Below, piece after piece: positions 25,592 to 34,729 of a stretch of DNA of 64,000 nt. The stretch comes from Clostridium sp. MSJ-8. Lineage in GTDB: Bacteria; Bacillota; Clostridia; Clostridiales; Clostridiaceae. A model generated the notes under the pieces. It saw only the letters and a list, made by a program, of their open reading frames with translations, made no database searches and was not told the DNA's origin. The stretch lies in NCBI RefSeq assembly GCF_018918325.1, contig NZ_JAHLQH010000023.1, positions 1 to 64,000 on the forward strand, written 5' to 3'. Position numbers and translations under genes: made by a program. Position 1 is the first letter of the stretch. Each line of letters begins with the position of its first letter.

Positions 25592-26752
25592 ATGAGAAAA
25601 AGAAAAAAACAAAAAAGAAGTATATATAACAATATTATGGCAATAATATTTATTATAGCTATATTTGGAATAACTATTATTAATATAGTATCTAAGGATA
25701 AAACATTTTCTGATATGGAGAATAGATCATTAACGCAGAAACCTAGATTTGATATAGATAATTTAGTAGAAGGTAGATACACTAAGAAATATGAGAAATA
25801 TGTTAATGATCAATTTATAGATAGAACAGAATTTATTAACATTAAAGCTTCTATAGATAATCTACTAGGTAGAAGTGATAATAATGGCGTATATAGAGGG
25901 AAGGACAATTATCTTTTTGAGAGCTTTGACGTACCTAATAAGGAAGCAGAAGATAAGAATATAGATGCTATTAATAAATTTGCAGATAAATATAAAGACA
26001 TAAACTTTAACTTTATGTTAGTACCTATTTCAACTACTGTACTTAAAGATAAATTACCAGAAGATGCACCAGTTGTAGATGAGAAGAAATATGTAAACAA
26101 GTTCTCAGATAAACTTAGTGATAGAATTAAGTTTTTATATTTATATGATACAATGAAGGCTCATAAGGATGAATATATATATTATAGAACAGACCATCAT
26201 TGGACTACGCTTGGAGCATATTATGGATATGAAGCTTTTATGAAGAGTGTAGATGTTGAACCTAAGTCTTTAGATAACTATAATGAAGACTTAGTTACTA
26301 ATGAATTTTATGGAACATTATTTTCTAAGGGATTATTCAAAGTAAAGAAACCTGATAGTATTAACATATATACTCCTAAGGATAATAATGATGAAGCTAT
26401 AATAACTTATGTGGAAGAACAACAGAAGACAGCATCTTTCTATAATAGTGAATACTTAAAGAAGCGAGATAAATATGGAATGTTTTTAGCAGGTAACCAT
26501 CCATTAGTAGAGATTGAAACAAATTCTGATGAAGAGAAAACTTTGCTTATTTTTAAGGATTCATATGCTAATTGCTTTGTGCCATTTTTGACTTCACATT
26601 ATAAAAAAATTATATTAGTAGATCCTAGATATTATTATGAGGATATAGATGAATTAATGAAGAATGATAATGTTACTGATGTATTATATTTATATAATTC
26701 AGAGACTTTCTTCCAAGACAATTCATTAAGTGGAGTATTAAATAATGATTAA
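25592..26752 (+). CDS. DHHW-motif protein, AlgJ/AlgX-like partner of MBOAT
   Basis: The 386-residue protein has an N-terminal membrane helix (about 14-34) and an extracytoplasmic SGNH-like domain. The defining motif YYRTDHHWTTLGAYYGY is near residue 200, with the DHHW sequence. A later LIFKDSYANCFVPFL carries the Ser of the catalytic group. Members are thought to pass acetyl groups from the MBOAT partner to a polysaccharide. It follows the MBOAT gene with a good AAGGAGGTG site. Confidence 0.88.
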   Translation: MRKRKKQKRSIYNNIMAIIFIIAIFGITIINIVSKDKTFSDMENRSLTQKPRFDIDNLVEGRYTKKYEKYVNDQFIDRTEFINIKASIDNLLGRSDNNGVYRGKDNYLFESFDVPNKEAEDKNIDAINKFADKYKDINFNFMLVPISTTVLKDKLPEDAPVVDEKKYVNKFSDKLSDRIKFLYLYDTMKAHKDEYIYYRTDHHWTTLGAYYGYEAFMKSVDVEPKSLDNYNEDLVTNEFYGTLFSKGLFKVKKPDSINIYTPKDNNDEAIITYVEEQQKTASFYNSEYLKKRDKYGMFLAGNHPLVEIETNSDEEKTLLIFKDSYANCFVPFLTSHYKKIILVDPRYYYEDIDELMKNDNVTDVLYLYNSETFFQDNSLSGVLNND

Positions 26753-26772
26753 TAGATAAAGGAAGGATAAAA

Positions 26773-27714
26773 ATGAAAATTAACTACTTTAATTCAAAAT
26801 TCAAAAAAATTATAAGTTTGTTAGTAATCTGTTTATTAACAATAAGTGCTATGGGTTGTAGTTCTGATAACAATTCATTTGTAGAAAGTAAGAGAACTTT
26901 ACCTAAAAATATAAAATCAATTATAACGTCTGCCAAGGATGGAGATGCTTTAATAATGTTAGGGAAAGACAATGATGGTAATATAGAAGTTCTAAAATCT
27001 ACAGATAAAGCGAAGAATTTTGAAACTAAGAAGTTATCAGTAGATTTTTCGGATAAAACAATATTATATGGTGCAATTGGAAAAGATCATAGATATGCTG
27101 TATTATATGGAGTTACAAATAAATTTGGAGTAACAACAACAGAAACAAAAGAGCTTCATATATACGATGAAGGAGATAAGGACATAAAAATAGAAATTCC
27201 AACTGATGATGTTGACAGTGTAAGTAACATATTACTTGCAGAAGATTCTATAATAGTTGTATGTTCTAATGGAGCTATATATCAATATAACTCTGAAACA
27301 GCAGAGCTTATGAATAAAGTTGATGGAGATGACAAGAAAGTTGTAATAAGTAGTGCTATAGTTAATGGTAGTTTAATAATTGCTACTAATGATAGTATTG
27401 AACGTTATGATTTTGATTCGGATTTTAAGAGTAAAAAGATAAAGGCTCTAAAAGACTTTGTTGATGGAGATTTTACGCTTATATCTTCTATTGAAGATGA
27501 TAATTTATATTTTGTATATGATAATTCATTATACAAGTATAATCTAAAAGAGGATAAGACAAGTAGAATAATTAAAAGCGAAGATGAGACTTCATTTAGT
27601 AAAGATAATTATATAGCTATTTATTTCTGTATGTATTCAGATAAAGAAGCAATTGGATTATTTTTAGATCTTGATTATAACTATCATATGATTTATTTTA
27701 GTAAGAATAAATAG
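26773..27714 (+). CDS. Lipoprotein, possible beta-propeller, unknown function
   Basis: The protein has a lipoprotein signal to the cysteine in SAMGCSSD (about residue 29). The 280-residue body has repeated short units (GKDNDGNIEVLKSTDKAKNF, GKDHRYAVLYGV, AEDSIIVVCSNGAIYQYN, DDNLYFVYDNSLYKYN), each of about 45 residues. This looks like a small beta-propeller. It is the last gene of the O-acetylation operon and precedes a terminator. A sensing or scaffolding role outside the membrane is only inference. Confidence 0.7.
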   Translation: MKINYFNSKFKKIISLLVICLLTISAMGCSSDNNSFVESKRTLPKNIKSIITSAKDGDALIMLGKDNDGNIEVLKSTDKAKNFETKKLSVDFSDKTILYGAIGKDHRYAVLYGVTNKFGVTTTETKELHIYDEGDKDIKIEIPTDDVDSVSNILLAEDSIIVVCSNGAIYQYNSETAELMNKVDGDDKKVVISSAIVNGSLIIATNDSIERYDFDSDFKSKKIKALKDFVDGDFTLISSIEDDNLYFVYDNSLYKYNLKEDKTSRIIKSEDETSFSKDNYIAIYFCMYSDKEAIGLFLDLDYNYHMIYFSKNK

Positions 27715-27730
27715 TAAGTTTTATTTTATT

Positions 27731-27787
27731 GAAACATTATTTGTATATTTAAATTTTTGATTTTTATATACAAATAATGTTTTTTTA
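27731..27787 (+). terminator. Terminator of the O-acetylation operon
   Basis: AAACATTATTTGTATAT pairs with ATATACAAATAATGTTT around a 20-base loop, followed by a T-run to 27787. Confidence 0.85.
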
Positions 27788-27931
27788 CTCTTTAGTAAAT
27801 TAAACTATATCATTATTTATTTTAATTAGTGAGAAGTAGAAAAACTAGATATAACAACATATATTGTCAAAAGTTGATTAAAATTTATTAATAATATATA
27901 ATATAGTTGTATAATGGGAGGTGTTAGAGAG

Positions 27932-28342
27932 GTGAGGAGGTCGTTAAGAAAAAAGATTGTTAAAATACAATATTTTATTCTTGTTGCAACAATTTTTGTT
28001 TTGTGTGGATTGACAGTGTACATATATTTTGGAAAACCAAATCAAGTATATAAAGATATTGATAAGATTAAAGTCAATAATGGAAATGGCATAGTGTCAG
28101 ATGATGATAAGGTATTAGAAACATATAATGTAGATGAATTAAAAAATATATATGCAATACATGATTCAGAGATTAAAGAAACTGCAAATAATGAATCTAG
28201 AGTTGTAGGAATTTTATTAAAGGGAGAATCTGTTAAGGCTATTGAAGAAGTTAATAATGATTGGGTTAAAGTATGGTATAACGATAGAGAAGCATATATA
28301 GAGAAATCATCAATTACATATGATGTTGATTCAATAAAATAA
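27932..28342 (+). CDS. Membrane-anchored bacterial SH3-domain protein
   Basis: The product has a basic N-terminus, one helix (about residues 14-35), a linker, and a C-terminal SH3b-like domain of about 60 residues. The domain reads ETANNESRVVGILLKGESVK, then VNNDWVKVWYNDREAYIEKS, the usual Asn-x-x-Ser and Gly-Trp-like pattern. SH3b domains often bind cell wall. I start at GTG 27932 behind GGGAGGTG (27916-27923); an in-frame ATG at 27914 overlaps that site. A bidirectional terminator separates it from the convergent GerMN gene. Confidence 0.75.
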   Translation: MRRSLRKKIVKIQYFILVATIFVLCGLTVYIYFGKPNQVYKDIDKIKVNNGNGIVSDDDKVLETYNVDELKNIYAIHDSEIKETANNESRVVGILLKGESVKAIEEVNNDWVKVWYNDREAYIEKSSITYDVDSIK

Positions 28343-28375
28343 GGTAGGGATAAAAATTAAACCCTACCTTTTAAT
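28341..28375. terminator. Bidirectional intrinsic terminator
   Basis: AAGGTAGGG (28341-28349) pairs with CCCTACCTT (28362-28370), with A-rich and T-rich flanks. It serves the convergent SH3 and GerMN genes. Confidence 0.85.
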
Positions 28376-28376
28376 T

Positions 28377-29012
28377 TTAATTCATTTTAGTAAAATTAGA
28401 ATAATCTACAGAAAAAGCAGTTCCTTTTTCTAACATAATATGACCAGAAGCATATTCTTCTCCATTTACTGTTATATATACTTTAGATACACCTAAGTTA
28501 TATCCTAGTGAATTAACTACGCATTGAAGTATATTACTTTCGACTCCACTACCAAAACCTAAGTTATTAATAAAAGTACTTCCAAAGTTAACAGAAAGAG
28601 TATCTGTATCTTTATCTAATTTAGCACTTGCTACTTGAATTCTAGAATCTAATGCATAATAGTCATTACCTCTGTCTTCTTTTAACGCGTTAATAATAGC
28701 AGTTACTATAGCACCGTCTTTTACATTAATTGCAGTGTCTATATAATTAAGTTTATCAGAAGTAGCATCATACATATATAATCTTACATCCCTTTGTGCA
28801 GAAGTAGTACTTTTGCTATCGTTAGTAGTTTCCTCTGATTTTATTGTTTCATCTTTTTTAGTTTGATTATCTTTTTTTTCAGAATCATTATTATTTGTTT
28901 CAATATTAGTAGTTGTATTAGAATTCTTATTAGTATTTTGCTCGTTTGAACATGCAACTAAAGAGATTAAACAAATTAATGATAGAAGAATATATAATAT
29001 TTTTCTCTTCAT
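28377..29012 (-). CDS. GerMN-domain lipoprotein
   Basis: The protein has a lipoprotein signal ending in LVACSNEQ (Cys about 22). A low-complexity Asn/Thr/Lys/Ser linker runs to about residue 75, followed by a GerMN domain: VRLYMYDATSDKLNYID, GAIVTAIINALKED, LSVNFGSTFINN, then ILQCVVNSLG. GerM in Bacillus is needed for sporulation and germination; GerMN domains also occur in unrelated lipoproteins. The start at 29012 follows AGGGGGTGTTGATT, better than the in-frame GTG inside that site at 29021. Length 211. Confidence 0.85.
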   Translation of the reverse strand: MKRKILYILLSLICLISLVACSNEQNTNKNSNTTTNIETNNNDSEKKDNQTKKDETIKSEETTNDSKSTTSAQRDVRLYMYDATSDKLNYIDTAINVKDGAIVTAIINALKEDRGNDYYALDSRIQVASAKLDKDTDTLSVNFGSTFINNLGFGSGVESNILQCVVNSLGYNLGVSKVYITVNGEEYASGHIMLEKGTAFSVDYSNFTKMN

Positions 29013-29182
29013 AATCAACACCCCCTTATTAATTCATTATAGCAAAAAATATATATTTAGACATTAAATAAAACAAGAATTAACAAATGGTTAAAACTAT
29101 GTAAATATATATGTCTGTGCATATAGTGAAATATAAAAAATGATATAATTAAATGTAACAAGATGAAAACGAGGTGATAAAG

Positions 29183-29986
29183 ATGCCTGAAAACAATGAA
29201 AAAATTAATGAGGAAAATAACAAACAAGCAAATGAAAGAACTAAGGATAAGATTTTAATTATTGATAATGATGAAGAATATACCAAAAAAGTTAGAAGAA
29301 GTGTTGGAAATACTTATGATATATTAGTAATAGAATCTGGTAAAAAGGCATTTAATTATTTATTTTATAACAAGGTAAATTTAATAGTATTAAATATAGA
29401 TATGCCTATAATTGATGGGTTTAAGGTATATGAGAATATAAAAGAATTATATAATTGTAAAAATACACCTATTATATTTACTACAAGTATGAAAAATAAA
29501 GCAAAATTAATACATTCATCTAATAATAAATTAGAATGTTTATTAAAAGGGTCTGATAGTGAAGAAAATGTTATCAAAGATAAAATAGAATCTATAATAT
29601 GTAAATATAATGAATATCAAAATAGAGAATCTATTTTAGTGGTGGATGATGATTTAGAATTTTTGCAAATAATTAATGGATATCTTAAAGAAAACTTTAA
29701 TGTTAAGCTTGCTAATACTTATGCTATGGCAATGAAACATTTAGAGAAAAATACAATTGATTTGTTATTATTAGACTATGAGATGCCAATATATAATGGA
29801 ACATCATTATTAAGAATGATAAGAGAAAAAAAAGAATTTAATGATTTACCTGTGATTATGGTAAGTGGTAATTCTAGTACTAATGTTATAACAGAATTGT
29901 ATCAATACAAAATAAAGGATTATGTAAAGAAGCCCGTAAATAAAAATATATTAATTGATAAAATTGAAAGAGTTTTAAAAGGGTAG
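29183..29986 (+). CDS. Tandem receiver-domain protein with degenerate first receiver
   Basis: Two CheY-like domains are joined without a DNA-binding or enzymatic output domain. Domain 1 (about 20-130) begins ILIIDNDEEY, but the phosphoacceptor position reads LIVLNIDMP, with Asn where Asp is expected, and the usual K-P pair is LKGS, so it is unlikely to be phosphorylated. Domain 2 (about 150-267) has ILVVDDDLEF, phosphoacceptor LLLLDYEMP, VSGNSS and YVKKPV, all canonical. It overlaps functionally with the hybrid kinase 5 bases downstream. The ATG at 29183 follows GAGGTGATAA; an in-frame GTG at 29174 lies in that site. Length 267. Confidence 0.88.
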   Translation: MPENNEKINEENNKQANERTKDKILIIDNDEEYTKKVRRSVGNTYDILVIESGKKAFNYLFYNKVNLIVLNIDMPIIDGFKVYENIKELYNCKNTPIIFTTSMKNKAKLIHSSNNKLECLLKGSDSEENVIKDKIESIICKYNEYQNRESILVVDDDLEFLQIINGYLKENFNVKLANTYAMAMKHLEKNTIDLLLLDYEMPIYNGTSLLRMIREKKEFNDLPVIMVSGNSSTNVITELYQYKIKDYVKKPVNKNILIDKIERVLKG

Positions 29987-29991
29987 AGAGT

Positions 29992-32835
29992 ATGACTATA
30001 TTAACTATTATAAAGTGTATAATAATATTAGGGATAGCTGTAACGTTTCTTACATGTGTTGTTATGTATAGGCAGAAAACTTCAGAGGCAGCAAGAAATC
30101 TTCTAATAACTTCTATGTTTTGTTGTGTGGCAATAACTGCATATTATTTTGAAGTGTCATGCAGTAGGCTTGAGGATGGTATATTAGCTGTAAAGTTTGG
30201 GTATATAGGCAAGGTCTATGGAATGTTGTTTGGAGTTCAATTCATAGTTGCTTATTTAAAAAGAAATATTCCGGGATGGGTAGTTGATACATTATTTGGA
30301 GTCGCAACTGGATTGTTAGCACTTATTTTAACTAACGAATATCATCATTTGTATTATAAGAGTTGGAATCTTGTGTTTAATGGTTATTATTATTATATAG
30401 AATTTGAAAAAAATATATTCTATTGGGTATTTATGGGCGTAATGCTTTTGAATGGATTGATATATTTTCATTTTGCTTGTTCATCAGTAATTATTACTTA
30501 TGGGAAAGAGAGAATGAAATATTTAATGCTTATATTAGCAGGGATAGCTCCTATAATATTTCTATTGATATATTTAAGTGGAGCTTTTAAGTTATTTGAT
30601 TTAACATCAATAGGTATAAGCATTGCCAATTTTATTTTGGCAATTACAGCAACACGGTTTGGGTTATTTGATACATTAGATATTGCTAAAGATAAAATAA
30701 TAGAAGATACAAATGATGGAATGATAGTTGTAGATACAGAGTATGAGTTGATTTATTACAATAAAAAAGCTAAAGATTTTATATATAATATTATACTTAC
30801 TAAGGAAGTTAATTCAAGAAATGCTATAAAAGATATATTTACTCAAGAGGAGAATGTATTCTTAAGTGATGGAAAACATTATGAAGTTAGAATATCGAAT
30901 CTATACGAAGATGAGAATATTAGAGGGTATATGGCATGGATATTTGATATGACTTTTATTGATAAATATACTAAAGAAATATTAGTTCTTAAAGAAGAGG
31001 CAGAAAGAGCAAATAAAGCAAAATCTATTTTCTTAGCTAATATGTCTCATGAAATAAGAACACCTATGAATGCAATAATTGGCTTTTCAGATATAGCCCT
31101 TAAGAGAAAAGATTTAGATAAAGAATCTAGAAAAGAGATAACAGATATAAAGAAATCAGCAAATAGTTTGCTAGACATAATAAATGATATTCTCGATATA
31201 TCCAAAATCGAAGCAAATAAATTAGAATTTGTAGAAGAAGAAATTGATGTACAAGAGTTTTTAAATGGCATTATTTCAATAATAAATGCAAATATTATTG
31301 AAAAGGGTTTAAAGTTTGAAGAAGATATAGATGCACATATTCCTAAGAAAATAATAGGAGATGAGACTAGACTTAGAGAAATTCTTATAAACATATTAAA
31401 TAATGCAGTAAAATACACTAAAGAAGGCAAAGTAGATTTTATAATAAAAGTTATAGATAAAAGCGAAGAGAGCGTTAAGGTGTCTTATACTATAAGAGAC
31501 ACAGGAATAGGAATAAAAGAGGAAAATATACAGAAAATTTTCAATAAGTTTGAACAGGTAGATAAACATATTAATTCAGGAATTGAAGGGACTGGATTAG
31601 GTTTAGCGATAACAAAAAATCTTGTAGAACATATGCATGGACAAATTAATGTAGAAAGTGTTTATGGGCAAGGAAGTACATTTACAGTTGTATTATCCCA
31701 TAAGATAGCTTCAAATGAGGAATTAGGAAAATTTAATATAATAAAAGAACAAACTGAAAATAAAACTAATAATTTTAAAATAAAAGATACTTCTGTTTTG
31801 GTTGTTGATGATAATCCGGTTAATATAAAAGTTATACAAGGATTATTAAAAACCTATGGACTTAATAGTGATATTGCAGAGAATGGAATAGAGTCTATAG
31901 AAAAAGCGAAAAATAAAAAATATGATATAATATTTATGGATCATATGATGCCTGAAATGGATGGAATTGAAGCTATGAAACATATAAGGATGCTTCAAGA
32001 AGTAGATTATAAAAATGCAAATATAATTGCGCTTACAGCAAATGCAATAAATGGTGTTAGAGAAAAAATGCTACAAGAAGGGTTTACTGATTATTTATCT
32101 AAACCTATAGATATTGAAGAATTAGAAGCAATATTTACAAAGTACATTCCAAAAGAAAAGATAATATATATAGCAGAACCTATAGATGATGATGTGGTTC
32201 AGAGTGAAGATAGTCTTATTGATTATAATATATTAGAAGAAAATGGAGTGGATACTAAAAAAGGTAGAAGTAATTGTGGTGGAAGAGAAGAGGATTACTT
32301 GGAAATTCTTAAAATAACATATGAATATGGTTTATCAAGGATTGATGTTTTGAAAAAGAATTATACTGATGGAGATATAAATAATTATACAATTAATGTG
32401 CATGCGCTAAAAAGTAGTCTTGCTAATATTGGAGCATTAGAATTATCTGAAGCTGCAAGGCAACAAGAAATGGCAGGCAAAGAAGGAAATATTGAATTTA
32501 TAGATAAAAATATTGATGAGCTATTAAATAAATATAACGAATTATTAGGTATAATAAAGAAATCTATTTCTATAGATGATACAAAACATGAATTAGATGA
32601 GGAAAACCAAAAAGAAGACATATCAAGGGATGAATTGCAAGATATGTTATCTTACCTTCGTACATTAATAGAAGAACTAGATATAAATAGTGGACAAGGT
32701 CTTATAGAAGGATTGAAAAAATTTAAACTAGATAGTAATGTGGCAAAAGGAATTGATAAAATATATAGTTATTTAGAAAAACTTGAATTTGATGAAGCTC
32801 TTAAAGTACTAGATAATATAGAAAAAGAAGGATGA
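29992..32835 (+). CDS. Hybrid sensor histidine kinase with 7TM sensor, receiver and HPt
   Basis: This 947-residue multidomain kinase starts with seven helices (residues 1-225), as in the 7TM histidine kinase N-terminal family. A PAS-like segment (about 230-330) and HisKA with FLANMSHEIRTPMNAIIGF follow. The ATPase is next (NILNNAVKYTKEG; DTGIGI; GTGLGLAI), then a receiver with VLVVDDNPVN and IIFMDHMMPEMDG near 640. The C-terminal HPt motif NVHALKSSLANIGA is near 803. All phosphorelay residues appear intact, so phosphate can pass His-Asp-His to another receiver, plausibly receiver 2 of the adjacent protein. The signal is unknown. Confidence 0.93.
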   Translation: MTILTIIKCIIILGIAVTFLTCVVMYRQKTSEAARNLLITSMFCCVAITAYYFEVSCSRLEDGILAVKFGYIGKVYGMLFGVQFIVAYLKRNIPGWVVDTLFGVATGLLALILTNEYHHLYYKSWNLVFNGYYYYIEFEKNIFYWVFMGVMLLNGLIYFHFACSSVIITYGKERMKYLMLILAGIAPIIFLLIYLSGAFKLFDLTSIGISIANFILAITATRFGLFDTLDIAKDKIIEDTNDGMIVVDTEYELIYYNKKAKDFIYNIILTKEVNSRNAIKDIFTQEENVFLSDGKHYEVRISNLYEDENIRGYMAWIFDMTFIDKYTKEILVLKEEAERANKAKSIFLANMSHEIRTPMNAIIGFSDIALKRKDLDKESRKEITDIKKSANSLLDIINDILDISKIEANKLEFVEEEIDVQEFLNGIISIINANIIEKGLKFEEDIDAHIPKKIIGDETRLREILINILNNAVKYTKEGKVDFIIKVIDKSEESVKVSYTIRDTGIGIKEENIQKIFNKFEQVDKHINSGIEGTGLGLAITKNLVEHMHGQINVESVYGQGSTFTVVLSHKIASNEELGKFNIIKEQTENKTNNFKIKDTSVLVVDDNPVNIKVIQGLLKTYGLNSDIAENGIESIEKAKNKKYDIIFMDHMMPEMDGIEAMKHIRMLQEVDYKNANIIALTANAINGVREKMLQEGFTDYLSKPIDIEELEAIFTKYIPKEKIIYIAEPIDDDVVQSEDSLIDYNILEENGVDTKKGRSNCGGREEDYLEILKITYEYGLSRIDVLKKNYTDGDINNYTINVHALKSSLANIGALELSEAARQQEMAGKEGNIEFIDKNIDELLNKYNELLGIIKKSISIDDTKHELDEENQKEDISRDELQDMLSYLRTLIEELDINSGQGLIEGLKKFKLDSNVAKGIDKIYSYLEKLEFDEALKVLDNIEKEG

Positions 32836-32855
32836 TAGTACATCCTTCTTTTTCT
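32825..32855 (+). terminator. Terminator of the phosphorelay operon
   Basis: AGAAGGATG pairs with CATCCTTCT around a 6-base loop that includes the stop codon, followed by five T residues. Confidence 0.8.
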
Positions 32856-32875
32856 ATTAGTCAAAATAATTAGAA

Positions 32876-34474
32876 TTATTTGCTTTTGGTTGCAACTTCT
32901 ATATTAACTCTTCTTTTATTTAGTTTGTGCCCACTACATTTATTAAGAACTATACTACTTACATCCTTATTAACTGTAACAAAAGAGAAGTTTTCTAGTA
33001 TATCTATTTTAGTTACTTTATTTCCTCTTATATTTGCTTTTTCTGTAATAAATTTAACTAATGATTTTGCAGTTAGTTTATCCCTCTTTCCAATTGATAG
33101 GAATAATCTTACGCTTGAACCGTCTATTATGCCTTTTCTTTGAGAGTATTTAGGAGTTTCTAATTCATTTTTAGTATATTTGAAACTCATTTCTTTATCA
33201 AGCTGCATTTTCATAAGTGCAGAAACAACTTCAACAGGATTATAGTTTTCACATAGTTCTATTGCAGTTTTAGTATAATTAAAGTAGTCGTTTTGGTTAA
33301 GTACTTCTTCGATTTCTTCTTCTTTAGCTATTTGTTTTTTCTTTATGATTTCATTTACTGTAGGTACGTTCATTTTTTCTAGGTTACCTTTAGTAACTTT
33401 TTTTATTTGACGTAACATAGAGAATTCTTTTGGTGTTATAAATGAATAAGCAGTTCCTTGTTTATTTGCACGACCTGTTCTACCTATTCTGTGAACGTAA
33501 GATTCAACATCTTGAGTTAGATCGTAATTGAAAACATGTGTTATTCCATCAACATCTATACCTCTTGCAGCAACATCTGTAGCTACAAGATAATTTAAAA
33601 CACCTTCTTTAAATCTTTTTAAAGTTTTAGTTCTATGTATTTGCGTCATATCTCCATGCATTCCTTCTACTACAAAGTTTTTGTCTTGAAGATTTTCTAC
33701 TAATTCATCTACGCCTCTTTTTGTTTTGCAGAATATAATAGCTGCATTAGGAGTATCATAATCTAAAACTCTACATAATGCTTCGAATTTATTTTTTTGA
33801 TCAACTTCAAAGTAGATTTGTTTAACATTTGTAGCAGTCATAGCTACTTTTTTTATGTTTACTATTTTGTAGTCTTTTTTCATGTAATTTTTAGCTAATT
33901 TCTTTATTGGTTCAGGCATTGTGGCTGAAAATAAAAGTGTTTGTCTATCAGTTGGAATTTCTTTTGCTATTGTTTCAATATCTTCAATAAAGCCCATGTT
34001 TAACATTTCATCAGCTTCATCTAACACAAAGCATTGGATATTAGATAAAGGAAGAACTTTTCTACGAATAAGATCCATAACTCTTCCTGGAGTACCAACT
34101 ACGATATCAACACCTTTTTTTAATTCTTTGATTTGCTTTGATATAGAATCGCCACCATATATAGGTAGAACTTTAACTTTTTCGTATTTAGATAATTTGT
34201 TTAATTCTTCATATATTTGAATTGCAAGTTCTCTAGTTGGAGTTAAAATAATAGAAGATATATAATCACCTTTTTTTATGTTATTAAGTATAGAACAACC
34301 AAATGCTGCAGTTTTACCAGTACCTGTTTGAGCTTGACCTATTATATCAAAACCTTGTAGTGCTAATGGAATAGATTCAGCTTGAATCTGAGATGGATTA
34401 ACATAACCTAAATCATCTATTGCCTTTAGGATGCTATCCTTTAAATTTAATTCTTTAAATGTGATATTTTCCAT
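32876..34474 (-). CDS. DEAD-box RNA helicase with DbpA-type RNA-binding domain
   Basis: This ATP-dependent RNA helicase likely acts in ribosome assembly or mRNA turnover. In order it shows the Q motif (NPSQIQAESIP), Walker A AQTGTGKTAAF near 48, PTRELAIQ, VLDEADEMLNMGF, SAT, DVAARGIDV and HRIGRTGRANKQG. From about 455 a DbpA RNA-binding domain follows (VRLFLSIGKRDKL to NKRRVNIEV). At 532 residues it is CshA/DeaD-like in size but DbpA-like in its C-terminus. A partial R1 repeat lies upstream on its own strand. Confidence 0.92.
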   Translation of the reverse strand: MENITFKELNLKDSILKAIDDLGYVNPSQIQAESIPLALQGFDIIGQAQTGTGKTAAFGCSILNNIKKGDYISSIILTPTRELAIQIYEELNKLSKYEKVKVLPIYGGDSISKQIKELKKGVDIVVGTPGRVMDLIRRKVLPLSNIQCFVLDEADEMLNMGFIEDIETIAKEIPTDRQTLLFSATMPEPIKKLAKNYMKKDYKIVNIKKVAMTATNVKQIYFEVDQKNKFEALCRVLDYDTPNAAIIFCKTKRGVDELVENLQDKNFVVEGMHGDMTQIHRTKTLKRFKEGVLNYLVATDVAARGIDVDGITHVFNYDLTQDVESYVHRIGRTGRANKQGTAYSFITPKEFSMLRQIKKVTKGNLEKMNVPTVNEIIKKKQIAKEEEIEEVLNQNDYFNYTKTAIELCENYNPVEVVSALMKMQLDKEMSFKYTKNELETPKYSQRKGIIDGSSVRLFLSIGKRDKLTAKSLVKFITEKANIRGNKVTKIDILENFSFVTVNKDVSSIVLNKCSGHKLNKRRVNIEVATKSK

Positions 34475-34499
34475 GTAAAAATCCCTTCATGTTTATAAA

Positions 34500-34548
34500 A
34501 TTTATCTAAATTAAAATATGTATTGACAATAATTCTTATCAACTTATT
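34500..34548 (-). promoter_or_regulatory. Candidate promoter of the DEAD-box gene
   Basis: On the minus strand TTGATA-like and TTGTCA -35 candidates are followed after 17 bp by AT-rich -10 candidates (ATATTT, GATAAA). Neither is convincing alone. Confidence 0.3.
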
Positions 34549-34585
34549 AAGTATATCCTAATCTTTAATATAATGCAAAGAATTT

Positions 34586-34664
34586 TTATTATATTTTAAT
34601 TATTCAAACGTTATGCCTATTTTCAGTGTATCTATATTATCATCAAGTATCTTAAGACTTATGT
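34586..34664 (-). repeat. Dispersed repeat R1, partial copy d
   Basis: On the minus strand ACATAAG, then AAGATACTTGATGATAATAT, AGATACACTGAAAA, CATAACG and AATAATTAAAATATAATAA align with the first half of R1 at 18200-18270. The second half, with the GGTTACTG arm, is missing. It lies between the nadE terminator and the DEAD-box gene. Confidence 0.6.
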
Positions 34665-34666
34665 AT

Positions 34667-34718
34667 TTCTAATAAAAAATTATCTAACTACAAAGTTATC
34701 AATAATTTTTTATTAGAA
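34667..34718 (-). terminator. Terminator hairpin of nadE
   Basis: A perfect 17-bp inverted repeat (34667-34683 with 34702-34718) of A/T-rich sequence lies 12 bases after the nadE stop on the minus strand. Confidence 0.7.
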
Positions 34719-34729
34719 AATGTTGATTT

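Noticed and set aside
24174-26752. D-alanylation (dlt) operon
   Set aside because: The MBOAT protein is DltB-like in fold, but no dltA, dltC or dltD gene is nearby; the DHHW and SGNH partners point to O-acetylation.
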